From Adineta steineri (taxonomy: Eukaryota > Rotifera > Eurotatoria > Adinetida > Adinetidae): a DNA stretch of 64,000 nt. The stretch is from the NCBI GenBank assembly GCA_905250115.1, contig CAJNOI010000009.1:630221-694220 (forward strand). The letters run 5' to 3'. This document shows positions 45,372 to 59,039 of this stretch, piece by piece. How positions within the stretch are numbered: position 1 is the first letter of the stretch; the number at the start of each line of letters is the position of its first letter. The notes under the pieces are model-generated. The model was not told where the DNA came from, did no database searches, and saw only the letters and a list, made by a program, of their open reading frames with translations. A program made the translations under genes and the position numbers.

Positions 45372-48088
45372 ATCAGCGAGTTTGTGTTTGTTTGATTTAT
45401 TAATTGTTGTCTATTGCATAGTCTTCCTTATATATCATATAGTTATTCATGATTGAACTTATCGTTAGTCGCTTTTCTTTGTAGGAACTTGGAGCTTCGA
45501 AGTATTCATTTCATTCAATGAGTCAGCGCTGTCTTTTCTGTTGACTTCTAGCGACATATTAACTACTAAAAAATTTTGATTGATTTTACACGAGAGAGCT
45601 GAAGAGATACGAATACGAGACAAAAACGTGAATATTTCGTTCTGTTACCTCTCACATACTGTATACTGTACATTAGACGACGAAAAAGAAACTTGAGTCA
45701 TTATTGAGGTAGACGTGAGATTCGATTCACTACCTTATTCGAAGGTAAAAAGAGAACGGAGAAAAACCAATCGAGCAGAAAAGAAAATCAATAAGTAGAT
45801 TTTGTTAGAAGTTTGTTGTTTGCGAGAATGAATATTTAGATTAATTCTCGTATGAAAAGTGAACTACCTCGAATGTGCTCATATATCTTCTAGGACGAAG
45901 ATATATTTTGATTAAATATAGAAAAAAAATATCATTATTGTAGTAAAAATATTGAATAATATGTAGTCGTTCAACTAAACAATTTCCAATAGAATATAAA
46001 TAAAAATATGATGCTCGGAGTAATAAAGTATCTTGACTTGAATAGTGAGATGACGAAAGAATTTTTTATACAAATAAATATTGAATAAAATTCTATTAAA
46101 ATATTTTCTATTTATTTTATTCTAATAAGTTTTTATCTGTGGCAACAAAATTAAAGAATCATTTCTATTTTCCGATTGTAGAATATCTATTAGTAGTTAC
46201 TCTCATTTGTTTCTTATCTAAGATTGTTTCGATTTTATATATTTTTTTATTTAATTATAGTCCAATAAGAGATATTAAACATCAACTTGCATCATTTAAT
46301 ATTGGATTTATCGACAAAAGTTTATCAGGTGCTTGTGGATTCACTAATACATGTACAAAAAAATTGAAAATATTAAATCGAACAAATGGAATGTCTCGTA
46401 CTTTTACTGAAATGAAAATAATTTTAGAAAGTTTATAAGAATAATTCGGAAATGAATCAAGTCAATATATTTATGTATTTTCATTCTGCAAGAGTGTATG
46501 AATTATTTATGACATTTAATTGAACAATGATAATTATTGTTTCATCTATATATTTGTATCATTGTAGTAGCCATTTATTTATTCTATATTTTTAAAGTGA
46601 AAATATTTGAAATATAACTGAAAGAATAGTTTTATCTTTATACTTCGATTATATATCTTTAATAAATGTATGAAATATTTACAATTTAATATCAACAAAA
46701 AAAATAGATCATGAAAAAAATGATATCACAAATTATTCTATTCAAGTTGAATAAACTACGAAGAACAATTTTAAGTAAAAAAGAAATTCACTTTCATATA
46801 AATAAAATAATACAGAAAGTTTGTCTGAGTGTATTAAAATAAAGAAACAAAGTTCATGAAGATGACTATAAAAAAACTAGCATGAATAGAATAGAATTAT
46901 AAAAAAATGAATAGTAAGTATGAGATTAAACAATGAAAATTAAAAGGTATTTAATAAGATTCAACATACGACATGCATTTTTAATGGGCTGTGATTTATA
47001 ATTTATAATGTTTTTAAACACATCTAGCTTAGAAACTACGGGTTTCATACAGAAAATAATGACTATGAAGTTGAACATGAATATATAAGCTCTAAAAAAA
47101 CATGAATCTCTTTTTATTATTGTAAGGATATATTTCAACTGAATTTGTTTTATTTTAGTAGAAATATCATAGATGGAAATAATTTATATTTATATAATGT
47201 AGAATATATTCGATATTTTACTAGAGCTAAAGCAATCGTTTTAACATCATCATGTGCTTATATAGATGTGACATATTAGAGAAAAATTTATTTAAGTTAA
47301 ACCTAACAAATTCACTAGAACGTTTAAAGTATCTATAAATGTAAAACATCTACGAGAGTTATACAAACGTCATTCATTCCGTCACCTTATTCAATATCGT
47401 GAGAGTGAAAAAAATTAAATGATTTTTTATTTACATTCTCTTTCTCACCTGTCACATCAAATGATTATATTTTAGAGTTATCAATTATTATTTTTAATGT
47501 GTATATAGGTAAGCATGTTTTTCCTTGATAACTAGCATAACAACATTTTGTATTTCACAGTGATTGATAATTATTTTTAATGAGCATATACGTAAACATG
47601 TATGTCCTTCATATATATGTCTTAATAATATTTTCTATTTTCCAGTTATTGAATATTATTTTTAATGAGCATACACATAAAAATATATGTCCTTAACATC
47701 GACTATCACAAAATTTCGTATTTTAAAGTGATTAGCAACTATTTTGAATCCGCATAGGGGTGAGTATCTATCTCCTTTATATATACCAAAGCACATAATT
47801 CACCAATTTTTAGCAATACACGATCAACTTACGGCACGTAAACACTACTGAAAGCAGACGAAACATCGAAACTATATTGATTTTGATGGAAGCCAATACT
47901 TTGCATGCTAAAAGTAAATTCTTCTTTGTTAATATTTTCGTACATTAAGAGTGTGAGTGAAGGTGTAGTGTCTTATTGAATATAATAAAGAAAAACCTAA
48001 AATATCGTTTCCATTTTATTCAGTTAGTTCAATATATATATATATATATTTATTAGTTTATTGTAATTCAATTAATAAATATTTTATT
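45372..48088. other. AT-rich region with an unassigned open frame and a tandem repeat
   Basis: The frame at 46139-46438 (99 residues, GTG first codon) has a hydrophobic segment followed by SGACGFTNTCTKKLK; no family was recognised and it may be a chance frame or an old exon. A tandem repeat lies at 47475-47787. No gene is supported. Confidence 0.45.
47475..47787. repeat. About 84-bp tandem repeat, 3.7 copies
   Basis: Units begin at 47475, 47559, 47644 and 47727. Each has AGTKATTNANTATTATTTTT, then ATGAGCATA, a TAAACATGTATGTCCTT-like block, and ends in TTGTATTTCAC / TTCTATTTTCC / TTCGTATTTTAA. Copies differ at many positions, so the array is old. The fourth copy is partial. Confidence 0.75.
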
Positions 48089-49921
48089 TAGTGTTATATT
48101 GATTTATTATGTCGTTTATGCTATACAGTTCAAACAATTGATGGACATTGTTGTACAGTGGCTGAAGGTGTACTTGATCCATCATTAGTTGAATTATTTT
48201 CATCAATTATTGGTTATTAATTAGTTTTACTTAAAAAAAGCCATTTAATATTATCTGATTATGAAATTAAATCATTGATTAAACAAAAACTAACCCAAAC
48301 ATATATGGATGCAGATATTCGCGTTAGTTTTATAAAATCTTCTTGAATAAAACTGAAAATATTCTTATTTTTTGTTAGAATGAAAAAATTGTTTTATTAA
48401 TAATCGAAGAAGAAGAGTTTCAATATCTTGAATTAATAATTAATATAACAAATTAAATTAATACAGAAATATATCAAGTTTATTTTCCTTACAAGAAGAA
48501 ACAACAGTTATGAATTCTGTTCGTACACAAGCACAACAAGCAAGCTTAACAGATACAAAAGCTGTTGCTTGGGAATTTTTTCTTCTCATTATTATTTTAA
48601 TTGTTTATCCAATCGGTAAACAACCATTTCAGGATTGTAAGGTATGTTTCATCTGCTTGAATTTAATATTGTAGTTTTTTTTATTGCACTTCTTATAGCT
48701 TTATAATTAATTAAAATTTAACAAAATAATTCTTATATTTATAGAAATGTTAAAGAAAATATTCGTGTTATTATTTTAATAAATAAAATAAATAATAAAT
48801 TATCTTGATTATCCATCAGTATCTAATAATATAACATTAATTTATTGGTAACATTGGAATATTGGAACACTTGTACAAAATAGTCTTTATTAGTTAAAAG
48901 GTTTAATAATGATTTTTGTTATAATTATATAAGAAAAACGTTTTTTTCTTTTAATTTAAAAAAAGAATATGTTCAATAGTTGGATAAAAATACAAGTGAA
49001 AATGCAGCTCATCTTCTTGCTTCAATGCATCCTTTAATTTAACGAGCAAATCAAAATCATACACAGAAATTACCACATATTAATAATCATATATTTACGA
49101 AATTTGTTGAAAGGTAATTGAAAATGAAGTACATTTATTCGAATTCGAAAAAAGAAATTTTTTTTATTTAGATTTGTAAAACAAATCAATGAAAAATCAT
49201 CAAATGTTCATGAAAATCATTGTGATGTTCAACGTCTTCTCGAACAAATTCAATATCAACATAAAACATCAATTAAATTAGAAAAAGAATGACAACAAAA
49301 AAAACTATACTTGCAGCACGAGTTAAAGTATAAACTTTTCTTATTAAAATTTCGATATAAAATCTAAAATCTTCTTTTTTAAAGTATTGCACGTATGTTG
49401 TTAGTTGGAATAGGTCAAGATATGGTTACAGCTGAACAAGAAATTTGTGCTCATAAATCTCAAACACGACGAACAGTTCAATTAAAAAGATTATTACTTG
49501 AATATGAATTAACGCAACAAGAAAATCTTTATAAATGTTTAGCTATTGCAACCGATGCACGAAAATTAATTTGAAACACTTGATATGAAATCATTCAAAG
49601 AACCAAGATTAGTTACTGAAGTCGAAAAATCAGTTGAAGATACATTAGCTGCTATTATTATGATTTGTAAGTTTAGAATATCTTTTATTTTTCTATTTTT
49701 CTAAAATTTTATATTAAAATAGTAAAATCTCCAACAGCTGATATAACATGGCAAAAAGGTGCGAAAAGACAATTACCAAATCTTGATAGATTTATCGAAG
49801 AAACTCAATTATTTGATAAAATTAATTTGACAGAAGAACATAATAATTTAATTAGTGCCATTATTAATAATTTTCAACATAAAAATACATCACTTTATAA
49901 ATGGGTTAAACGAATTTTATA
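48089..49921 (+). pseudogene. Dynein heavy chain pseudogene fragment
   Basis: Remnants on the plus strand follow the AAA4-to-stalk part of a dynein heavy chain: a CRLCYTVQTIDGHCCTVAEG block where the AAA4 region should have a P-loop, SHLILSDYEIKSLIKQKL, EEFQYLELIINI, NSVRTQAQQASLTDTKAVAWEF (frame-shifted), then stalk-like segments FTKFVERFVKQINEKSSNVH, SIARMLLVGIGQDMVTAEQE, and SPTADITWQKGAKRQLPNLD. Dynein heavy chains are motor subunits of cilia or the cytoplasm. Stops and frameshifts are frequent, the nucleotide-binding loop is lost, and the rest of the ~4000-residue gene is absent. Small GT-AG intron traces remain. Axonemal origin is more likely than cytoplasmic from the stalk blocks, but this is not certain. 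Confidence 0.7.
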
Positions 49922-50369
49922 GTTAGTTATTTGAAAAAAATTATTATTTTATTATTTTACATAGATCTGATACAGTTTTACTTAAAAAAGTCAGTTTAAT
50001 CTTCAATCGTTTTTAGTAGATTAACATTCAAAAATAAATTGTCAGTTTAGTGATTATACAATTTTATTAATAAGTAACTATTTTGCTACAGATAAATTCT
50101 ATTCTTTTGTATTTAGATCGACGAGAATGAAACATTCGCCGGTTGTTACAGCTATAGATTAGTAAAGTATATTTTTCGATATACGTAGAAACCACTCGAA
50201 AAATCTTGCCTTTGCCTGTTTGTGGAGAGTTCTCGCGACTTCTCTTTAATATTATGTGTTCTTGACACACAATACTTTTCAATACTTCCTTTTTTTCAGA
50301 TCAAAACTTCATCAGTTTTTGTTTCATTTCTTCCGATAATCAACTAGTTTTTTATCCAACATATCTCAA
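49922..50369. other. Upstream region of the PKS gene
   Basis: About 450 bases. The left part is AT-rich; from 50,080 the GC content rises. A pyrimidine tract TTCCTTTTTTTCAG at 50286-50299 is a splice-acceptor-like site 70 bases before the PKS ATG. A short minus-strand frame (50067-50282) has no recognisable domain. Confidence 0.55.
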
Positions 50370-53300
50370 ATGACATCCTCCAGCACCTTCTTGGAACCAG
50401 TGGCTATTGTTGGCATAGCCTGCGAATTTGCTGGTGATATTCATTCACCAAATGATCTATGGCATGCATTGGAAGAAAGTCGCGATGTCGGTAGCGAAAT
50501 ATCTCATGATCGACTTGATATTGACTCATATTGTGCTCATATGTTCAATATGGACAATAATCAAACACTCCAGAAAAAACTTATTCGTAGAGGATATTTT
50601 CTCTCGAATAACCAATGGGATACATTCGAAGCAGGTTTCTTTGGATTGTCCGATGCAGAAGCAGGCAGCATAGATCCATGTCATCGATTATTGATGCTTA
50701 AATTTGTTCATTTACTTGACGATGCTGGTTATAATATTGAGAAAATGAATGGTACACGAACATCTGTACACATAGGGCAATTCTCTACAGATCATGCGCA
50801 CGCATCAATTCGAATGGAACCCGAATTTCGATCAAGATTTCATGGACCCAATAGTTTATTGTACAATGCTGCAGCTCGATTATCATACCATTTTAATCTA
50901 CAAGGTCCTAACGTCTCATTAGACGTTGCTTGTTCGTCATCATTAGAAGCTGTACATATGGCTGTAGAAACTCTTCGTAGATACGAAGCAGATATCGCCG
51001 TATGTGGCGGTGTTAATGGTATTTTTGCACCAGAAAGTGTTTTTCATGCCTCGAATATTGGTGCTTTATCACCTGATGGACGAAGTCGATCATTTAGTGC
51101 TGATGCTAATGGTTACGCTAAAGGTAAGAAGTATATTTGCATACATCTAATATAATACATTTTTTAGGTGATGGTCTTGGTCTTATTATGTTGAAACGAT
51201 TGAGTGATGCTGAACGTGATGGTGATCGTATATATTGTGTTATTCGCGATGTACTCAGTAATCATGATGGAAATGAAGATAAAAGCAATTATGTTGTTCC
51301 ATCAGCTGCTGGACAAACACGTCTGCTCACTAGTATTTACAAGCGAACAAACTTTGATCCTCAACGTATTTTCTATATGGAAGCACATGGTACTGGTACA
51401 CCAGTAGGTGATCCTATTGAAGCAAATTGTCTAGGTCGATTTTTCAATCGATCATCGCTTGAACCTCCACTATTAATTGGTTCTGTTAAGAGTAATTTGG
51501 GACACACAGAAGGTGCAGCTGGTATTGCTGGATTAATCAAAGTTGCTATGTGTATGCACCATCGAGCTATTCCACCAAATATGCAGTTCACATCACTTAA
51601 TCCCCGGATCGAAGCACAACGTTATAATCTTCATGTTGTTCTACATTCTGTACCTTTTCCACCTTCCACTGACACTGATCCGATAGCTATAGGTATCAAT
51701 TCATTTGGCATGGGTGGTAACAATGTACATGCCATTGTCGAAGAATATCGACCCAGTGCAAAAAAGTCCATTACTAATGGATATACAAATGATCGTGCTA
51801 ATGGACACCATCAGATAGAAAACAAACAATATTTCATCTTTCTGTTTTCAAGTAAGTAGACGATTATCAAATATTGTCATTCTTATTATTTTCCTATTTT
51901 AGCAAAAACTCGCAAATCTCTTAAAGATCAAGTAGCACAATTCAATCAATGGTTACAAAAAAGATCAACTTCTAATGTAGATAATGATCATGCTTTCTTT
52001 CAACGTATTTCTCAACAACTTCTTCTTCGACGAACAATTAGCTATATACATTTAGCCATCTTTGTATTTGCAAATCGTCAACAATTACAACAACAACTTG
52101 ATGCTTTTCTTGCCGAACAAACAATCTCGGGGCTTGCTATTGAATTACGTCCAACGGTAGCATTATCACAAAATATATGTTTTGTTTTTAGTGGACAAGG
52201 TCCTCAATGGTGGGCTATGGGTAGACAATTATATGAAAGTGAACCTGTTTTTACTCAATGGATACAATTGATTGATAATGAAATGACAAAGATCAACAAT
52301 GGTCAATGGCGATTATTAGAAGAGTTAATTGAAAAAAAGAATGAACAAGAATCTCGTATTAATGATACAAATATTGCTCAACCAACATTATTTGCTATAC
52401 AAGTTGCATTAGCAGCTTTACTTGTTTCATGGAATATATATCCATCATCTATTGTGTCACATAGTGCGGGAGATCAAGCAGCTGCTTTTGTTGCCGGTCG
52501 ACTTACCTTACAAGAAGCCGTTCGTATTGTCTACCATCGATCACGTTTACAAAATCGTAATACACGACAAGGTGGTCGTATGTTAGCTGTTTCCATGAGT
52601 GAAGAAGAAGTAAAAGAAAGACTTCTTAAAGATATTGAACATCTTGTTTCTGTTGCTGTTGTTAATAGTCCTCGTTCGGTTACACTAAGTGGAGATGAGA
52701 AAACTATTGATGAATTACAACAAATACTTTCAAAATTTCATCCTAATGTTTTTAAAGCTCGTCTTCGCATAGAAAATGCATTTCATTCTTATCAAATGGA
52801 TCGTTTTGATATTGAAAAGGAACTATTATCATCACTTAGTGATATTCAAGGACTTCCTCTTAAAGATCCACAACAAATGTTCAATCCAAAATGTGCTGAT
52901 GCTCGTCTCTATTCAAGTGTCGTTGGAGGTGAATTAAATAATGAAATGCCAGTTAATGCACATTATTGGTGGACAAATGTAAGACAAGTTGTTCGATTTC
53001 GTGATGCTATAGTGTCTATTACACAAAATGATGATGCAACTATTTTTCTCGAACTCTCACCACATCCGGTCTTGGCTACATCTATTCAAGAATGTTATCA
53101 ATCAATAAATCAAAAACCACTTATTCTTCCAACATTAAAACGAAAAGAAAATGAACAAATCACAATATTGACAAGCCTAGCACAATTAACAATTTCACCT
53201 GATATTTGGCAACAATATTTTCATACTCGAAATATTTTATCTTCAAACAAAGATGAAGCATTCTTTGATGATTTTCCATTGTATGCATTTGATCTTAGTT

Positions 53301-56300
53301 CATGTTGGTATGAATCAAAAGAATCAGTTATGAAACGTTTAGCTAATCGTATTCAAACTCATCCTTTACTTGGTGTTCGTCAATTAACTGGACAAACAAC
53401 TGCTACATGGAGAAGTCTTATCAATATTAATCTACCACAATATGCTTATTTGAAAGATCACAAAATTCAAGATGCTATTCTTTTTCCTGCTGCAGCTCAA
53501 CTGGAAATAGTCACAGCAGGCTATCGACAGTTATGTCTACCATTTGATAACAAAGAACAACCTTTGATTATTTTAGAAGAAATCAAATTTGTCAAAGCAC
53601 TCGTTCTTACTCAGCATGAATTGACAGAAGTATTTACACAACTTGATGTGTCAAAACGTGAATGGTCCATCTATAGTCGACCATGGACATCAGCTGGTTC
53701 AGATTGTATGCATTCATCAGGCATGGCTAGTAATGATTTCATTGATTCTTTTCTCGATCAACAAGCCCTCAGTCAATATTCTTTGAATGAATTCACATTA
53801 CATGCTCATGGTCGAATTAATATGGATAATACTCAACAAAAACCAAACACAATACTTACTACTGATATGATAATTGATACAACATGGTCAACACATGATA
53901 CATCAAATTTTTATAGATATGCGTCAATAAGAGGTTATCAATTTGGATCTTTATTTCAAAATATGAACTTCTTACAAGGTACAACATCTACAGTTATAGG
54001 TCAAGTTTCAAATGATCTTACTAAAATCAATGATCTTTCTTCTTATTATCTACTTCATCCATCAGTACTTGATGCTTGTTTTCATCCGCTTATAGCTTTA
54101 TTACCTAGTAATGATACAACATTTCTTCCAATTAGTATTCAAAAATTTGTTAGTAGTACAAACAAAACCTTATCTTATTCCAATATTGAGATGCGTGGTA
54201 ATTATCATGATAATGTTTGTGGACTGAGTCAAGAACAAGCACATACTTGTGATATAATAATTCTTTCAAGCGGTGACAAAAACTCTTCCTCAAAAGAAAT
54301 CATCTGTACAGTTGAAGGTTTTGCTACTCAACAAATTCAAGGTACACGATCCGGTCGATGGACATTAGAAAGATCTATTTTTGATAAATTAAATATCACA
54401 GTTGATTTGCCTAATGTCGATCATAAAGAGCATGTAGATAGTCTTGTGAAGGACTATTGTATGAAACAAGTATGGAATGATTCACCAATAATAACAAGTG
54501 TAGCTGATTTATTTCCATCATCCGAGAAGATTCTCAACAGTAAAATCGATACTGTTAGCAATCAAGATTTAGTTGAATCAATTGAACCATTCAATAAACT
54601 AGCTGCATATTATGCTCAATTATCACTAAAAGAGCTCGATTTGAGTCTTGTTGATGATCAATATCGTCCTTTGTTCAATGCTTGTCACTTTTTAACCTCA
54701 CTTTTGTGTGAACAAGTGACATTACACTCTACACAACTTTGTCTTATGCAACTGCTCGATCGTTTTCCACGTCTCGAACCAATTTTGACCTTATTAAACG
54801 CGTATGGATCGCAATTAAAAGCCATTTTTACAGGACAACACAGTGCAGTCGATGTATTCTTAGGAAACGATGATACTGGAGGTATTTTACAACAAGTAAA
54901 AAACATTATGAGTGCAAATAAAACACAAATGATATTTGATGCAATTGATCAACATCTTCGGGTTGAATACAAGCGAAATAGCTATGGCTCACTCAGCCAC
55001 CATCGATTGCGCATATGCTGGTTTGCTAGTAGTGAATGTTCGGATGTCCTTCCTGTTCTTGATCTGTTGCTCAACTTATCACATCATACAAATCTATGGA
55101 TTGACCTTCATTATGTGAATATGGATACGATACAACTTGCACAAGCTGAACAAATATTTGAAACACGTTTAGCCGATCAAACGCATTTGTCGATTACATA
55201 CGACCAAACACTTGATTTGTTTGACAGTGAAACACTTGCCAAAATACCAATCGAATCATTCGATATTATTTTTGCTGCAAATCAACTTCCAAGAAACGAA
55301 GATTTAGCAGAATCTCTTATCAGTCTTCGTCGCTTACTTGTTCCGAATGGTCTTCTTCTATTGCTTGAATTAATTGGTGTTCCTCTATATTTTGATCTTA
55401 TACTAGGTCTACTCGACCAATGGTGGTCACCGTTAAATAATATTCGTGCTTTGAATGATATTCAACAATGGGTCACAGTTCTACAACAAATAGGTGGATT
55501 TACAACTATCACACCAATATGGAGTCAATATGAAAGTACACTAATAATAGCACAGAAAACAATATCTCACGAAATACTACAGACACTTGATGAAAGAAAA
55601 CATCAGAGATGGCTTCTCTTTGCCAGAAATGATATTGGAAGTCTTGGTCACACTATAACCACATTTTTACTATGTACTAATTATCATTTTTTTGATATTC
55701 GCAATCCAATCACAGAACAAATTTGCTCCGCAATTGAAGAAATGATAACAACATATACACAATTGTATATTGTCTTTGCATGGCCACTTGAACAAACATT
55801 ACTTGATGATAACGGTGATTTAGCATTCAAACAACATGAAGAGATTATGTGTAGTATATTATCTCTCATTCTTCAAACAATTCATACAAAATCTCCTCAT
55901 TTTCATCCATTTGTATTTGTTATCACGCATCATGCACAGCTTAATATCGGTTCTGATCACAATATAATCACATCACCAATTATTGGGCTTGCGCGAAGTT
56001 TGATGATTGAATACGAGCGGAATCGATTAAAACTGATTGACCTACAAGCACCGCTGGCATCGATCAACAACCCAATATTTGTGCGTGCTTTAACACAACA
56101 TATGATGAGTTCTCGATATTCAAACAATACTTCTGAGATTGTTTTGCATCTTGATACGAATGAAAATCAAGTCAAACATATAGCATGGCATTATGAAATG
56201 TTACAAAAATCTGTTGATGATGATAACAATGACCAAGAGAAATCTAGGTTAGAACATGTTTCTATTATTCCTAAACGGGATGCAGATCAAAAACCATTTC

Positions 56301-59039
56301 GCCTTTGTGTACCACAATCTCGTTTTCTTTCTGAATTAACATGGATTGAAGAAGATAGAGAAAAAGAATTATTACCAGGTATGGTAGAAGTTCGTGTTCA
56401 CTGTGTTGGTATTAATTTTCGTGATGTACTCAAATCACGTGGTCTTTATCCATATACACGTACTTTTGCACAATCTGATGAAAATCAACCAAAAGCTAAT
56501 CAAGATACCGAACCAGGTTCAGATTTTGTTGGCACTGTTATACGTGCGTGTCCTGCTGTTAGTTTTCAATCAGGTGATCATGTTGTTGGCTTCTCTGCTC
56601 ATGGTGTCTTTCATTCGCATATTAGCATTCATTCATCGTTAGTCGTTCGTATTCCGCACGAATGTCCTCTTACTGATGAACAATTATCAGGGATGCCAAT
56701 TCCATGTTTGACAGTAATATATTCACTCAAATATCGTGTTCATCTTCAATCTCATCATACTGTTCTCATTCACGCTGCAACAGGAGGTACTGGTCAAATT
56801 TGCATTCAATATTGTCAATGGATTGGTGCTCGTATTTTGGCTACAGCTGGAACCGAAGAGAAACGTCGCTTTCTACGCGAACATTATGGTATCGAATACG
56901 TATTCAATAGTCGAGATACTTCTTTTGTCAGCGGTGTGAGAAGTATTTTACCTAATGGTGTTGATGTTATTATCAATTCATTATCAGGTTCACTTCTAAA
57001 AGAATCCATCAAACTGCTTGCTTCTCATGGTCATTTTGTTGAATGGGGAAAACGGGATATTTTTGATAAGAGTCAGTTGTCTTTGTTTGACTTACGCTCA
57101 GACTGTACTTTTCATGTAATCGATTTGGTTTCATTTGGTGACCAACAATTACCTATGTGTCGGATGATGCTTCAAGAAATGATTGATTTATTGACTCAAG
57201 GTAGATTAAAAGCAATCGAGCCAACGGTCATTTATGAACCGTCTCAAGTAATCGAAGCTTTTATGAGGTCTAATAATGCGCAAACAATGGGTAAAGCTGT
57301 TGTTCGTTTAACTTCGTCTGAACAGCCACTACATTTGAATATCAATCAAATAGAGAAGTTACCAGAAGGTAATCTTTATTTGTCTTTCATTTCACTTCTA
57401 ATGAGTTTTTCTAGATAACGATACTATGTTTCCTTTGAATGTCTGTAACAATGGAACAATTCTAATATCTGGTGGTTTTGGCGGTCTTGGATTGACAATG
57501 TCTCGTTGGATGATAGAGAAACATGGTGTTAAACATATAGTATTGATGAGTCGTCGAACTTTAGTTGAACTTGAACAACCTTCTAATCCACAATATGATG
57601 ATTGGTTACGATTGAAACGAACAGTAAATGAATTGAATGCTCATGTTGATGTTGTACAAGCAGATGTGACAAATTTTCAACAAGTTCATGATCTTATTTT
57701 AAGACTGAATCAAAGTTCTTATCCTGTTCGAGGTATTATTCATAGTGCTGTTATTGCAGAAGATCTTACTCTCAGTAATTTAACACAAGAGCATATAGCA
57801 CGTGTTCTTGCACCAAAGGCCCGCGGTGCTTGGATTCTTCATCAAGTAACACAACTTACTCATACTCCTCTTCATTTTTTCATTATGTTTTCATCAATTC
57901 GAAATCATCTCCTTGAATTGGCATCTGCCGGTTACAATGCCGGTAATCAATTTCTTGATGCTCTTGCACATTATCGCATGCAAAAACTTAATCTACCAGC
58001 TCTCTCTATCAGTTTACCAGCAGTAAGCGGTGCTGGCATGTTTCATAGACAACGAGAGTGGTTAACAAGTTTTCAAACGACACAAGGCTTTGAATTAGTA
58101 CCAACAGTGATTGTATTTGAATTGATAGAACATTTTTATAAACATCAGAATACTTGTCCGTGTCCTATTATTTTTGCGGTTAATTGGCAAACATTGTATG
58201 AAAGACGACACAAACTAGCAACATTCCAGTTAACTCAAATCGCACAGCAACGTTATGTTGAAATGAAGCTCAGCAACACATCTATATCATCGAAAATCGA
58301 CGGTACGGCTAATTCTGACTTGAATCAAAAGGAAACTATTATTGAGCGAACTCAGGAAGCTGTAGCACGTCTCTTAGGTGCAGTCAGTGTCGATCGTATA
58401 TTAATTGATCGTTCACTTGTGAGTCAAGGCATGGATTCATTAGCTGCTATCTCACTATACAATTGGTTGGGACAAGAAACTGGTGTCTATATACCATTAG
58501 CTGATCTTCTTCAAGGATATTCTATTGAAAGAATTGCTACAGTTATATATAATAAGTTCCACGATCAACAACAAGTTACCACAGCAATTGCTGAAGAACA
58601 TAATGTAGACTCTGATCTGATCGATGAAAATAATATCACATTATCTAACATTTCCATACACACTAGTACAGAGAATATCATTTGTCTTCAACGTCCGACT
58701 CAAATCAATAGTTCTATTCTCTTCTATATTGCGGAGCAGGCAATAACGAATACTGACGAGTCCTTTGCACTATTTATGCACAAATTATCTAGACAACAAA
58801 GTCAAACAGTATCAGCCACCATCTATGCTATTCAAATACCGTTAACGATATCGGATACAAGTACATCTGCTTGTGCTCAAAATATGATCGCACAAATGCG
58901 TCGAATTCAACCACGTGGACCTTATCAGCTAGTGACGAATCGCAACAAACAAGAAGAAACCATTGCACATGAAATGATAAGACAGCTTAACAATCATTCA
59001 ATGATAATCGATGTTCGATTATTTCTTTTGGATGATTAG
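50370..59039 (+). CDS. Highly reducing type I polyketide synthase (KS-AT-DH-MT-like-ER-KR-ACP-TE-like)
   Basis: Four exons: 50370-51123, 51168-51851, 51903-57368, 57415-59039, encoding 2842 residues. KS (8-440): Cys188 in DVACSSS, His325 in HGTGTPVGDP, His364 in KSNLGHTE. AT (~570-900): Ser667 in SHSAGD, with NAFH at 771-774 suggesting malonyl-type units. DH (~965-1290): His999, then DxxxxP-like HKIQDAILFP, and D1203/H1207 in VLDACFHP. A weak methyltransferase-like region covers ~1480-1750. ER (~1960-2290) has ATGGTGQ. KR (2310-2500) has GGFGGLG, Lys2436, Ser2461, Tyr2475, Asn2479. ACP: Ser2643 in QGMDSLA. The tail (2715-2842) resembles a thioesterase but lacks GxSxG. It would build a reduced polyketide iteratively. 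The few introns in a mostly single exon fit an acquired gene that gained introns. Confidence 0.93.

Noticed and set aside
46139..46438. 99-residue plus-strand frame with a hydrophobic stretch
   Set aside because: Begins at GTG, has no recognised family and no splice partners; kept only as an uncertain remnant.
47475..47787. Possible CRISPR array
   Set aside because: Units are contiguous tandem copies without unique spacers, in a eukaryotic genome.
50067..50282. 71-residue minus-strand frame just upstream of the PKS
   Set aside because: Overlaps the probable PKS leader region and shows no recognisable motif.
57369..57414. Apparent stop splitting the PKS into two proteins
   Set aside because: The interruption is a 46-bp GT-AG intron; joining 57368 to 57415 continues the frame exactly from ER linker to KR.
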